In this document: positions 52,599-60,432 of the stretch, in pieces | Layout: every line of letters starts with the position of its first letter | Position numbering within the stretch: the stretch's first letter is position 1 | Origin: Ferruginibacter albus | Lineage (GTDB): Bacteria; Bacteroidota; Bacteroidia; Chitinophagales; Chitinophagaceae | Assembly: GCF_020042285.1 (NCBI RefSeq) | Contig: NZ_CP083388.1 | Span: 2,320,001-2,384,000, forward strand | Length of the DNA: 64,000 nt | Direction of reading: 5' to 3' | Translations under genes and position numbers: made by a program | Notes under the pieces: generated by a model | The model's input: only the letters and a program-made list of their open reading frames with translations | Told to the model about the DNA's origin: nothing | The model's database searches: none

Positions 52599-53432
52599 AT
52601 GATAATAATAAAGCTTTGGGGTGGTTTGGGCAATCAGATGTTTCAGTATGCACTCTATCTTTCATTTAACAACAGGCAGATTCCTGTTTGTTTAGATAAG
52701 TCAATTTTTGACACGGGTAATAATGGTTATCAACTGGAAAATATATTTCATCTTTCACCACACTATTCCAATTCATTTCAAAAAAACATTACAAAAGCAA
52801 TCTATAAACCTTTAAGTAAAATATTGAATTACTCTTACGATGAAAAGAAGCGAGGATATGGTCATTATGATGACAGTGTTTTTGAACATCGATTTGGCTA
52901 CCTGAAAGGCTTTTGGCAATCAGAAAAATATTTTTCTCCAATAAAAGAAGAAGTAAGAAAAGCATTTACTTTTTCAATTCCTGATGATGTACAAAACAGC
53001 GAAGTATTAAACAAAATTCGATCAACCAATTCTGTTAGCGTTCATATAAGAAGAGGTGATTACTTAGCTGAGAACAGGAACTGGGAGCTCGGTATTGAAT
53101 ATTACAAAAATGCCCTCTCTATCATAAACGGCAGGCAAAATGATTGTAATTTTTTTATTTTTTCTGATGATATCAATTGGGCAAAAGAAAACCTTGCACA
53201 ACCAAACAGCACATTTATAGATTGGAATAAAGGCAAAGACAGTTACAGGGATATGCAATTGATGAGTAATTGCAAGCATCATATCATTGCCAATAGTTCC
53301 TTTAGCTGGTGGGGCGCCTGGTTAAACACTAATGACGACAAAATTGTAATTGCTCCTGAACATTGGGCGGGAATGGAAGGCACAAGAGATATAGTACCTG
53401 GTGAATGGATAAAAATTTCAACAAAACAATAA
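52599..53432 (+). CDS. GT11 alpha-1,2-fucosyltransferase-like enzyme
   Basis: A 277-aa glycosyltransferase of family GT11. The N-terminal IKLWGGLGNQMFQYALYLSF and the donor-binding SVHIRRGDYL motif are diagnostic; NSSFSWWGAWLN near the C-terminus is also conserved. Family members transfer fucose from GDP-fucose in alpha-1,2 linkage. The acceptor is unknown, likely a surface polysaccharide or glycolipid. Its stop codon overlaps the next start (TAATG). Confidence 0.92.
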   Translation: MIIIKLWGGLGNQMFQYALYLSFNNRQIPVCLDKSIFDTGNNGYQLENIFHLSPHYSNSFQKNITKAIYKPLSKILNYSYDEKKRGYGHYDDSVFEHRFGYLKGFWQSEKYFSPIKEEVRKAFTFSIPDDVQNSEVLNKIRSTNSVSVHIRRGDYLAENRNWELGIEYYKNALSIINGRQNDCNFFIFSDDINWAKENLAQPNSTFIDWNKGKDSYRDMQLMSNCKHHIIANSSFSWWGAWLNTNDDKIVIAPEHWAGMEGTRDIVPGEWIKISTKQ

Positions 53433-54160
53433 TGGATAATTCTGTTTTTATCATAAAGGTTTTATTTGGCGGATTGGGAGACATGCTTTTTTATAGCCAT
53501 TTACCCAGGATTGCACATGAGCTCGGTTATACAACCGTTTTGATCTCTAACAGATCAGAATGCAGGCATCCGGATTATAAGAAATTAGTTTGGGATATGA
53601 ACCCTTATGTAAATGGATATACTGATGAAGATGCCGATTACCCTTTATTCTCCACCATTGATGAAGGGATGAACTTATTAGATACGCACATGCTTAAACG
53701 TGGGTTGGATGATGGCAAACGATTTCACGAACCGGAAATTTATTATCAACCTAAATTAATAGAAGCATATAAAGACAAAATAATTTACGACGGCAATTTT
53801 GTTTCATACGTAGGGAAAATAAATGGAACGCTTATTGCAAAACACCTCCGCAAGAAGCCTAATCTTTTGCAGATGCAATATCGCAAAGGCATTATGTTGA
53901 AAGGGGTAAAAGAAATTTCTACACCTACCATATTCGATTATTGCGATCTTATTTATTCCTGCAAAGAATTCTATTGTCTTACTTCAGGGGGAGCAACGCT
54001 TGCGGCTGCTATGCGAAAACCGGCAACTGTATTTTATGGAACTAGGCATAATCCTATGTTCCGCCATTCTCCTTTGCATACGTACATAAGAATGAGTGAT
54101 CCTGAACCAATACGAGTAATCAAGAAATTATTTACCAATAAAGACAAAAAATATTTTTAG
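53432..54160 (+). CDS. GT9-like putative glycosyltransferase
   Basis: A 242-aa protein with the glycosyltransferase family 9-like outline: VLFGGLGDMLFYSHLPRIAH at the N-terminus and the late YCLTSGGATLAAAMRKPATV with FYGTRHN, similar to the donor-binding loop of heptosyltransferases. It is shorter than most GT9 members, so the call is tentative. The ATG at 53432 overlaps the fucosyltransferase stop (TAATG). Its 3' end overlaps the convergent GT2 gene by 4 bp. Confidence 0.65.
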   Translation: MDNSVFIIKVLFGGLGDMLFYSHLPRIAHELGYTTVLISNRSECRHPDYKKLVWDMNPYVNGYTDEDADYPLFSTIDEGMNLLDTHMLKRGLDDGKRFHEPEIYYQPKLIEAYKDKIIYDGNFVSYVGKINGTLIAKHLRKKPNLLQMQYRKGIMLKGVKEISTPTIFDYCDLIYSCKEFYCLTSGGATLAAAMRKPATVFYGTRHNPMFRHSPLHTYIRMSDPEPIRVIKKLFTNKDKKYF

Positions 54161-54951
54161 AGATATTTATTAATTCCGTCTTCACACCATGTTCTTTTTT
54201 CCGAGATCGACCTTTCCAGAAGCAGGTCATTGTCTGGTAATTTTTGCCGGGAAAGTGTTTTATGCCAAAGATGATAAGTTATAGCCGCAAACTTAATGTT
54301 ATATCGTTCAATGCCACTATTGATAATTCGAACAAACAACTCTGAATCTTCTCTCCCCCATCCTGTAAATGATTCGTCAAAACCATTTATTCTAATGTAA
54401 TCTTTTTTAAAGATGCCCATTAGTCCGCCTCTCGCCGCATAATGCGTTTTGCTGCCTTTTATAAAATGATGTAACCAGGGAATTCTATAAGCCGAAAACC
54501 GGTTCTTTTCTATGTTAGCGGCTTTTTTGTTGACTATTGTATTCTTAGTTGCCAATAAATGTTTGGTATATGTCTCCGATAAAAAAACACGACTGGCAAC
54601 CAAAATAGAATTGGGTTTTATATTGACCTTATAATCGTAGATAAAACAAGGATGCAACATCAGGTCCCCATCAATAAAAATAAGATAGTTGCTTGTTGCT
54701 GTTGCAGCCGCTTTATTTTTTATAGCAGATTGGCGAAAGCCTTCATCTTCGTGCCATACATGAACGAGCGGAACAGGGAATGTTTTTTTATAACTGTCAA
54801 CCAATGTTTTGGTCTCAGGAGTAGAGCCATCATCCGCCACAACAACTTCATCCGGCAAAACCTTTTGTTGCAAAATGCTTAGTAAGATCAACTCTAAAAA
54901 AGCAGGGTTATTATAAGTGGAAATGATAAGAGAAATAGAATCGCTGAACAT
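54157..54951 (-). CDS. Family 2 glycosyltransferase (minus strand)
   Basis: A 264-aa GT2 enzyme: SLIISTYNNPAFLELILLSI, VVADDGSTPETKTL, LIFIDGDLMLHPCF (DxD) and INGFDESFTGWGREDSELFV. It is similar in layout to the plus-strand GT2 at 51799, though clearly distinct in sequence. It is convergent with the GT9-like gene (4-bp overlap). The TPR-like gene at 54962 lies directly upstream on the same strand (10 bp), so the two may be co-transcribed. Donor and acceptor unknown. Confidence 0.85.
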   Translation of the reverse strand: MFSDSISLIISTYNNPAFLELILLSILQQKVLPDEVVVADDGSTPETKTLVDSYKKTFPVPLVHVWHEDEGFRQSAIKNKAAATATSNYLIFIDGDLMLHPCFIYDYKVNIKPNSILVASRVFLSETYTKHLLATKNTIVNKKAANIEKNRFSAYRIPWLHHFIKGSKTHYAARGGLMGIFKKDYIRINGFDESFTGWGREDSELFVRIINSGIERYNIKFAAITYHLWHKTLSRQKLPDNDLLLERSISEKRTWCEDGINKYL

Positions 54952-54961
54952 GTATGCAAAA

Positions 54962-56542
54962 TTAAGAAGCTAATTTATTTGATTCATCCTCTTCTAATTT
55001 TCTTTTGCTTTCAAGATATTTTTCACGAATGATCTCTTCCATTGTTTTTTCATATACTTTACTTTCCACCCATGATATAACATCTAAGTATGCGAATGTT
55101 CTTGTTTCAAACCGGCTTTTCTCAAACAACTTGATGCGTTGTAAAAGTTTCTCAAATTCGGGGCGCAATTTACGGGCAGAGACATTAAAAGAGTGGCGCA
55201 AAAATTTAAACATCTCCTGTTCTACAATGGTAAGATTTTCCATCTTAGCCATAAAACGAAAGACAGATTTTATCAATGATTCAATGATCTCGTAATTGCC
55301 CAACTCATAATGCGCCATCAAATGCAGCAACCGTGCATAGCATTGCAGATCATAACGCAGGTCAACGTTATTGTTTATGATACGTTGTAAATAATCAATA
55401 CAAACATCATATTTACCGCTGCCAAAATGCAGCATGGCTATTTTATAATTAAACACCAATATCCTGTGCGAATCAATAAACATTTCATTTTCGGCCATCT
55501 CTGCTTCTATTTCCGGAACCATTGATAACCCTTCCGTAAATGTGCCCCACATAAAATGCTTATTCAATTTTGCAGCAGTAATGTACACAAATGTCTGTAC
55601 CCGGTGATTGTCGTGTTTGCCGGCAATTGGCGATTCTGCAAATGCTTCAAATTGGTGAAGTGTTTCATCAAATTTTCTATAATTACGAAGATCGAAATGT
55701 GCATTCAAGAGGTTATGCATGCCTTTGATATAGTAACCGGTTTCTACATTGATCATGAAAGGCTGTTCGTTAAAAAGATCGATCCATTTCTGAGAATAAC
55801 GATAATACTTTACGAAATCCTGGCAGATAAATGCAAACCAGTTATAGCTTTGATACAAGTATAGCTTTTCATAAAACCCTTCCTGCAAGTGTGCATTTGC
55901 AGGCAAATTATCGTGCAGGAATTGCTTAACACTTTCCTCTTCTTTAGCATTACGGGCATGCCCGTTTTTAATATACAGGCAATATAATTGCAATGCAAGG
56001 TTGCTCAATCTTGCCACCATATCTACTCTTGCATTTACTTCATTTGCCTCAGCAGAAAGCACTTCCCCTTTTTCCAGCATACTGCGGGTGATGTGAAGCG
56101 TTTCAATTTTCTTCTCCCAGGCAATTACCTGTGTTAAAAAATTGTACTTATAATTGGATTTGGCTGTTTCTTTTAATTTTTCCAGAATTTTTAATGATTG
56201 CTGGTATAAGCCTTTATTATACAGAATACGGGCATAATCCAACTGTTCGTTCAATTGCATATCTATACTTTCCGTACTTTTCAACAAGCGCAGGCTTGCC
56301 AGCAATTGCTTGTATAAATGCACTTTAATATTGGATAACTGAGGCTTTTTAATAGAAGGAAGCTTGCGCAATAATAATGCCTCATCGTATTCCTGCAGTT
56401 TGTCCAATGCATCAAAAAGCTCAATTATTTTAAGGTCTTCATTCCCTGAGCTCCGTTTAATATATAGCTTGAAGTTTCGTTTCTCTGACTTTTCCAGAGA
56501 TTTTACCAATTGAAATAATATATCTGTAAACCGGTTGGCCAT
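54962..56542 (-). CDS. Helical-repeat protein, function unknown
   Basis: A 526-aa cytosolic protein made of alpha-helical repeats resembling TPRs (YARILYNKGLYQQSLKILEK, LLHLMAHYELGNYEIIESLI). The opening MANRFTDILFQLVKSLEKSE followed by KRNFKLYIKRSS is typical of an uncharacterised Bacteroidota family. There is no catalytic motif or membrane segment; a scaffold role is inferred. The ATG at 56542 is used instead of TTG at 56545. It is the gene next to the paired small RNA candidates, but transcribed away from them. Confidence 0.75.
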   Translation of the reverse strand: MANRFTDILFQLVKSLEKSEKRNFKLYIKRSSGNEDLKIIELFDALDKLQEYDEALLLRKLPSIKKPQLSNIKVHLYKQLLASLRLLKSTESIDMQLNEQLDYARILYNKGLYQQSLKILEKLKETAKSNYKYNFLTQVIAWEKKIETLHITRSMLEKGEVLSAEANEVNARVDMVARLSNLALQLYCLYIKNGHARNAKEEESVKQFLHDNLPANAHLQEGFYEKLYLYQSYNWFAFICQDFVKYYRYSQKWIDLFNEQPFMINVETGYYIKGMHNLLNAHFDLRNYRKFDETLHQFEAFAESPIAGKHDNHRVQTFVYITAAKLNKHFMWGTFTEGLSMVPEIEAEMAENEMFIDSHRILVFNYKIAMLHFGSGKYDVCIDYLQRIINNNVDLRYDLQCYARLLHLMAHYELGNYEIIESLIKSVFRFMAKMENLTIVEQEMFKFLRHSFNVSARKLRPEFEKLLQRIKLFEKSRFETRTFAYLDVISWVESKVYEKTMEEIIREKYLESKRKLEEDESNKLAS

Positions 56543-56653
56543 CAATTTTTTTTTAAATAAAACACAATGCCGGCAAGGCTTTTAAAACAACAAGCCGGTT
56601 TTAGCATAATAAAAGCGCTCAAAAGTTCGTTAGTAGAGCATCAAAATACGATG

Positions 56654-56661
56654 TACTTTTG
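56654..56661 (+). promoter_or_regulatory. -7 element (TACTTTTG) of the first sRNA candidate
   Basis: TACTTTTG matches TAnnTTTG. It precedes the GCAAGC block of the transcript by 25 nt, nearly the same spacing as in the second copy. Confidence 0.5.
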
Positions 56662-56667
56662 ATCTCG

Positions 56668-56832
56668 AAGGTTGTTAATCATATAGCAAGCTAGTGATGA
56701 GGAGCAAATCTACCAAGATTGCAAGATAGTAAAGAGAAACAATCTGCTTACGGCAAGAAATAACTTATTTAAGATTTTCATATGGCAAGCAATCGTTAAG
56801 GGTCAGTCCGTTTCTACGGAAGGACCTTTTTT
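56668..56832 (+). ncRNA. Candidate small RNA, copy 1
   Basis: A predicted transcript of about 165 nt with no ORF: a -7 element at 56654-56661, a variable 5' half, and a 62-bp 3' block (56771-56832) identical to copy 2. The 3' end is a terminator hairpin: GGTC (56801-56804) and TCCGT (56807-56811) pair with ACGGA (56816-56820) and GACC (56823-56826), followed by six T. The paired layout of promoter, body and terminator in two copies argues for genes rather than chance repeats. Function and exact 5' end are unknown. It does not match any RNA family I recognise. Confidence 0.65.
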
Positions 56833-57188
56833 CTTTTGTGCAAAATAGCATTTTTTCCCGCTCCTCCAAATTTTTCACCGTTTTATTTTAACTATCAATG
56901 GGTTATGTAATTATAGCGAGCTTTGCCAGCCTAAGCCTGGTATTTCCTCAGCATGCCGTTGTATTTTTTAAGAATAGACCTATTGAAGATTGCTTAAAAA
57001 CACAATAATATGTATGATCTACACATTATTTAAGACTTTTTTCGTACAAATAAATGTTTAAACATTCTTTGGGTATCAATGTACAAAAACAACAAAACCC
57101 TTTATTGATAAGGGTTTACAAATTATAAAAAGCGTTACGCGTAATTAAAATTATTAAAACTTGGAAATTAACAGAATAAGAGCCGCTG

Positions 57189-57196
57189 TACCTTTG
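57189..57196 (+). promoter_or_regulatory. -7 element (TACCTTTG) of the second sRNA candidate
   Basis: TACCTTTG matches TAnnTTTG and lies 26 nt before the GCAAGC block, as in copy 1. Confidence 0.5.
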
Positions 57197-57202
57197 TGTT
57201 AC

Positions 57203-57375
57203 AGGAGTTGAAATTCATACAGCAAGCAATCGTAGTTAAGCAAAAAGTTAAGGGTCATTTAGAGTAAGCTGACGTTACAACTCACTTATCATTGGCAAGA
57301 AAGAATTTATTTCAAGATTTTCATATGGCAAGCAATCGTTAAGGGTCAGTCCGTTTCTACGGAAGGACCTTTTTT
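57203..57375 (+). ncRNA. Candidate small RNA, copy 2
   Basis: A predicted transcript of about 173 nt, paralogous to copy 1 and 543 bp downstream of it. The last 62 bp (57314-57375) are identical to copy 1, including the terminator hairpin and T tract. The 5' half diverges but keeps a GTTG-AAT-CATA-AGCAAGC block and GGCAAGAAA before the identical part. The block GCAAGCAATCGT...GTTAAGGGTCA also occurs in interrupted form near its 5' end (57222-57256), giving an internal repeat that could pair alternatively. About 45 bp after the terminator still resemble copy 1. Confidence 0.65.
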
Positions 57376-57523
57376 AGTTGGCGCAAGTTAGCACTTTATA
57401 CCACTTCTCCAAATTTTTTTTAACGATTATTTAAAAAACATCCGGACTTTTTATCCATTTATTTTGTATCGATAAGTTAGAACTTTACTGTCGAAAACTC
57501 ATCTTATTACGAACAACTAAAAA

Positions 57524-58000
57524 ATGCAGAAAAATACCCCTCACTTTTCATTCATATCTGCTTTGGCAGCATTATTTACCATTATCATGCTAACATCCTG
57601 CAGTACTCCTAAAGCATTGGAATACCGCGACTTTAAAAATCTCACTATTGAAAAAATAGGGTTTGCTACATCAACACTAAAAATGGATATTACTTATTAT
57701 AACCCTAATAATATGGGTTTGCAATTGAAACGGGCAGACCTGGACATTTACATGGAAAATAATTTTGTAGGGCACGCCACGCAGCTATACCAGATCAATA
57801 TACCCAAATTACAGGAATTCACCATCCCGGTTCAGGTAGATGTAGACATGAAAAATGTTTATAAGAATATTATCACCAGCCTGATGAATAAACAAGTGCT
57901 GGTAAAAGTATCCGGAAGTATCCAGGCAGGCAAGGCAAATATATTTATGACACTGCCGGTTAATTACCAGGGTTATCAGAGTTATAAGATCTTCGACTAG
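57524..58000 (+). CDS. LEA14-like (WHy domain) lipoprotein
   Basis: A 158-aa lipoprotein (lipobox LTSC, Cys about 26) with a single LEA type 2 / water-stress WHy beta-sandwich: LTIEKIGFATSTLKMDITYY, NPNNMGLQLKRADLDIYMEN, and VKVSGSIQAGKANIFMTLPV. Such domains are found in desiccation-related proteins of many bacteria; the role here is unknown. Its 3' end overlaps the convergent HMA gene by 41 bp. Confidence 0.85.
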   Translation: MQKNTPHFSFISALAALFTIIMLTSCSTPKALEYRDFKNLTIEKIGFATSTLKMDITYYNPNNMGLQLKRADLDIYMENNFVGHATQLYQINIPKLQEFTIPVQVDVDMKNVYKNIITSLMNKQVLVKVSGSIQAGKANIFMTLPVNYQGYQSYKIFD

Positions 58001-58370
58001 GCTTTTGCAGCGCAGCACTGTCGGCTGCTGAAAGTTTCTTTTGACAACATTGTGCTAAATAACGCATAGCGGTTGGTTCAGCAGGTACATCATCTGCATC
58101 AAATCCTAAATTTGATAAAGCCGTTTTAAGATTTTCATCGTTGGTTCTATCTGTAATGTACACTACCGTAGTGGTTTGCTTTTTAATATCTACGTTTACT
58201 GAAACAACCCCATACTCCCCTCCTATATAAGCTTCTATTTTGCTTTTGCAATATTCGCAAACAGCCATTGGCGTTTTAATCACAATTTTAGCAGTAGTAT
58301 TTTGCTGTGCTTTACCAATTTGCACAAAAGCCAGCAGGAGTATAAAAAATGTAATTTTTTTCATGATCAT
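57960..58370 (-). CDS. Exported heavy-metal-associated (HMA) domain protein
   Basis: A 136-aa exported protein (signal peptide ending near GKAQ) with one HMA domain: AVCEYCKSKIEAYIGGEYGV (CxxC) and VSVNVDIKKQTTTVVYI. Later cysteines (CCQKK) could add to metal binding, likely copper or another soft metal. The ATG at 58370 overlaps the pyrE stop (ATGA), so translation is coupled; an ATG at 58364 is also possible. The C-terminal tail (about 110-136) is Ser/Asn-rich and overlaps the convergent LEA14 gene. Confidence 0.8.
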   Translation of the reverse strand: MIMKKITFFILLLAFVQIGKAQQNTTAKIVIKTPMAVCEYCKSKIEAYIGGEYGVVSVNVDIKKQTTTVVYITDRTNDENLKTALSNLGFDADDVPAEPTAMRYLAQCCQKKLSAADSAALQKPSRRSYNSDNPGN

Positions 58371-59002
58371 TGATTTGGGTTCCAATTAGCAGGATTTTTT
58401 CGCCAGTCTAATAACATATTTTGTTGTTCGGCAGTTACCAAACCTTTTTCAATTGCCAGTTCTATTAATGTAGGATAATTTGTTAGCGAGCGATAGGTAA
58501 CTCCCATCTTCGCAAATGCTTCTGCTGCTATATCAAACCCATAAGTAAAAATAGAGACCATCCCTACTACTTCAACGCCTTCTCTTCTTAAAACTTCTAC
58601 TACTTCCAAACTACTTTTACCTGTTGAAATAAGATCTTCTATTACTATTGCACGCTGCCCCTTTTCATAAAAACCTTCTATCTGGTTACCCAGTCCATGT
58701 TCTTTTGGTTTAGGACGCACGTATATATAAGGCAACTTTAATTGATCCGCAGCCATAGCACCCCAGGCAATCCCTGCAGTAGCCACACCGGCTAATACCT
58801 CAGCTTCAGGAAATCCTTCAAATACTACGTTGCACATTTCACTTTTAATAAAGTCGCGGATAAATGGAAATGATAATACTTTGCGGTTGTCGCAATAAAT
58901 AGGACTTTTCCAACCACTTGCCCAGGTAAAGGGTTGTTGTGGACTCAGTTTTATTGCATTAATTTGTAATAGTTTTTCAGCTACAGCTTTTTCGTTGGTC
59001 AT
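58367..59002 (-). CDS. pyrE: Orotate phosphoribosyltransferase
   Basis: A 211-aa cytosolic enzyme of de novo pyrimidine synthesis converting orotate and PRPP to OMP. TWASGWKSPIYCDNR is the orotate/flexible region and IVIEDLISTGKSSLEVVEVL is the PRPP-binding loop. The ATG at 59002 is used; the frame extends to 59053 only through a short AT-rich repeat that is not conserved protein. It is divergent from the NUDIX gene, with only 43 bp between the start codons, and coupled to the HMA gene. Confidence 0.93.
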   Translation of the reverse strand: MTNEKAVAEKLLQINAIKLSPQQPFTWASGWKSPIYCDNRKVLSFPFIRDFIKSEMCNVVFEGFPEAEVLAGVATAGIAWGAMAADQLKLPYIYVRPKPKEHGLGNQIEGFYEKGQRAIVIEDLISTGKSSLEVVEVLRREGVEVVGMVSIFTYGFDIAAEAFAKMGVTYRSLTNYPTLIELAIEKGLVTAEQQNMLLDWRKNPANWNPNQ

Positions 59003-59045
59003 GCTGCAAATTTGGAATCGGAAATCGGAAATCTGAAATTTATTT

Positions 59046-59672
59046 ATGTACATTAAAATATATTTTGGCGATAAGCCTGTTTTTCTTTGTGATGCGGTTA
59101 ATGAAGAGTTGAATGCTATTCTCCATCATCCGGATGCTGTTTTTATTGATGAAATGAGCAGCCATGCTATCAATGCTTTATTACATGAGATAAAAAAAGA
59201 AGAATTTCATGCAGGCGTATTATTAAATAGCGACCTGGAAACGTTGAAAAAAATGTTCTTTAAACATTTTACCATCATTGAAGCTGCAGGAGGCATTGTT
59301 CAAAATGAAAAGAATGAACTACTGTTTATTTATCGCCTGGGAAAATGGGACCTTCCAAAAGGCAAGCTGGAAGAAGACGAGAATTGTGAAGATTGTGCCA
59401 TACGTGAAGTAGAAGAAGAAACTAATGTAAGAACCATTCAATTGATAAATAAGGTTGGCGAAACGTATCATACATACGATGCTTTTGGAAAACATAATTT
59501 AAAGATCAGCCATTGGTATAAAATGGAATGTAATAGTCAGCAAGAGCTGGTCCCACAAACCACAGAAGATATTACTCAAATCAAATGGGTAACTTTTGAT
59601 GATCTTACTGAAGTACTATCTAATACATATCCTTCTATTAAAGATATTCTTGGCCGCTATACGCAACAATAA
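59046..59672 (+). CDS. NUDIX hydrolase
   Basis: A 208-aa hydrolase of nucleoside-diphosphate-linked substrates. The Nudix box is complete: GKLEEDENCEDCAIREVEEE followed by TNV (G-x5-E-x7-REVxEE). The N-terminal 75 residues form an extra unrecognised domain (YFGDKPVFLCDAVNEELNAI). The substrate is unknown; it could be a nucleotide sugar or an oxidised nucleotide. It is divergent from pyrE with a 43-bp shared promoter region containing short ATCGGAAATC repeats. Confidence 0.88.
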   Translation: MYIKIYFGDKPVFLCDAVNEELNAILHHPDAVFIDEMSSHAINALLHEIKKEEFHAGVLLNSDLETLKKMFFKHFTIIEAAGGIVQNEKNELLFIYRLGKWDLPKGKLEEDENCEDCAIREVEEETNVRTIQLINKVGETYHTYDAFGKHNLKISHWYKMECNSQQELVPQTTEDITQIKWVTFDDLTEVLSNTYPSIKDILGRYTQQ

Positions 59673-60022
59673 TCAAACTATCACCTCTTCTATATTATAA
59701 ACACACGTAACCGTTATAGCTATTTTCACTGCGTCATATTCAAGCGCAGCCATATACACAAATACTTATATTTTTATTTACAGTTATCCATCTCGGCTAT
59801 ATTTAAAATTGTTTAATTATTTTATTTCTGCTATATTTTAAAATGCCCGTCAATACTACCATATACCTAAATAAATATATTATTTTTTACAGTTATCCCT
59901 AACCGTTATATTTAGGATTATTTATTTATTTTATTTCCGTTATGTTTATAAGTTATCTATCTTACTAAGTCGATAATCAGCTAACTTTAATCTACTTTTT
60001 AATCACTTTAAACCCCTATGTT
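59673..60022 (+). other. AT-rich leader region with two direct repeats
   Basis: This 350-bp gap contains two imperfect direct repeats of about 65-70 bp, at 59773-59840 and 59882-59948, each starting with TTTACAGTTATCC and ending TTTATTTC-G-TAT. A weaker partial block (CCGTTATAGCTATTTTC) lies at 59710-59726. No ORF is supported. The repeats sit just before the 76-aa gene and may be its regulatory leader. Confidence 0.6.
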
Positions 60023-60253
60023 ATGCCCAAGTACCGCCTTGACCAAATCCGTATTGGCGATGAAATTTATTACGAAGACAAGTACGTTAGTAAACGTCAT
60101 CCCTCCTGGAAAGTGGTGAACAAATTAGACAAGAGTATTCTGATTATTGAAACAACTGATTCAAAAAACAATCAAACTATAAAAAGAATGATTGATTTTA
60201 TGGATGTAAAAGTGTTTGAATTATTACCTCAGAACGGACGGTATTTACGCTAG
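60023..60253 (+). CDS. Small conserved-looking protein, function unknown
   Basis: A 76-aa protein, MPKYRLDQIRIGDEIYYEDK at the start, rich in charged residues and beta-prone segments (SWKVVNKLDKSILIIETTDS, IDFMDVKVFELLPQNGRYLR), like a small SH3-like or KOW-like barrel. I do not recognise a family. It has no signal peptide. It is preceded by the AT-rich direct-repeat region and followed by 178 bp before the T9SS type B gene. The coding call rests on a clean ATG and balanced composition. Confidence 0.6.
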   Translation: MPKYRLDQIRIGDEIYYEDKYVSKRHPSWKVVNKLDKSILIIETTDSKNNQTIKRMIDFMDVKVFELLPQNGRYLR

Positions 60254-60432
60254 CCTTTTCAGCTAACCTATACACCTATTTTTTATGGCTATTTTAAGCA
60301 AAGATTTTCTTTGTTTGAAATAGCTTTTTTTTCAGCAAAAGTTTGAGAATGTTCAAGAACTGTTAACACACTGCCACTGTTGATATAATCTGCAACCGCT
60401 TTAGTATCTTCGGCTTTAATTATCCCAAGTCA

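Noticed and set aside
59003..59053. N-terminal extension of PyrE to 59053
   Set aside because: The extra codons come from a short ATCGGAAATC-type simple repeat, and the ATG at 59002 starts the conserved protein.
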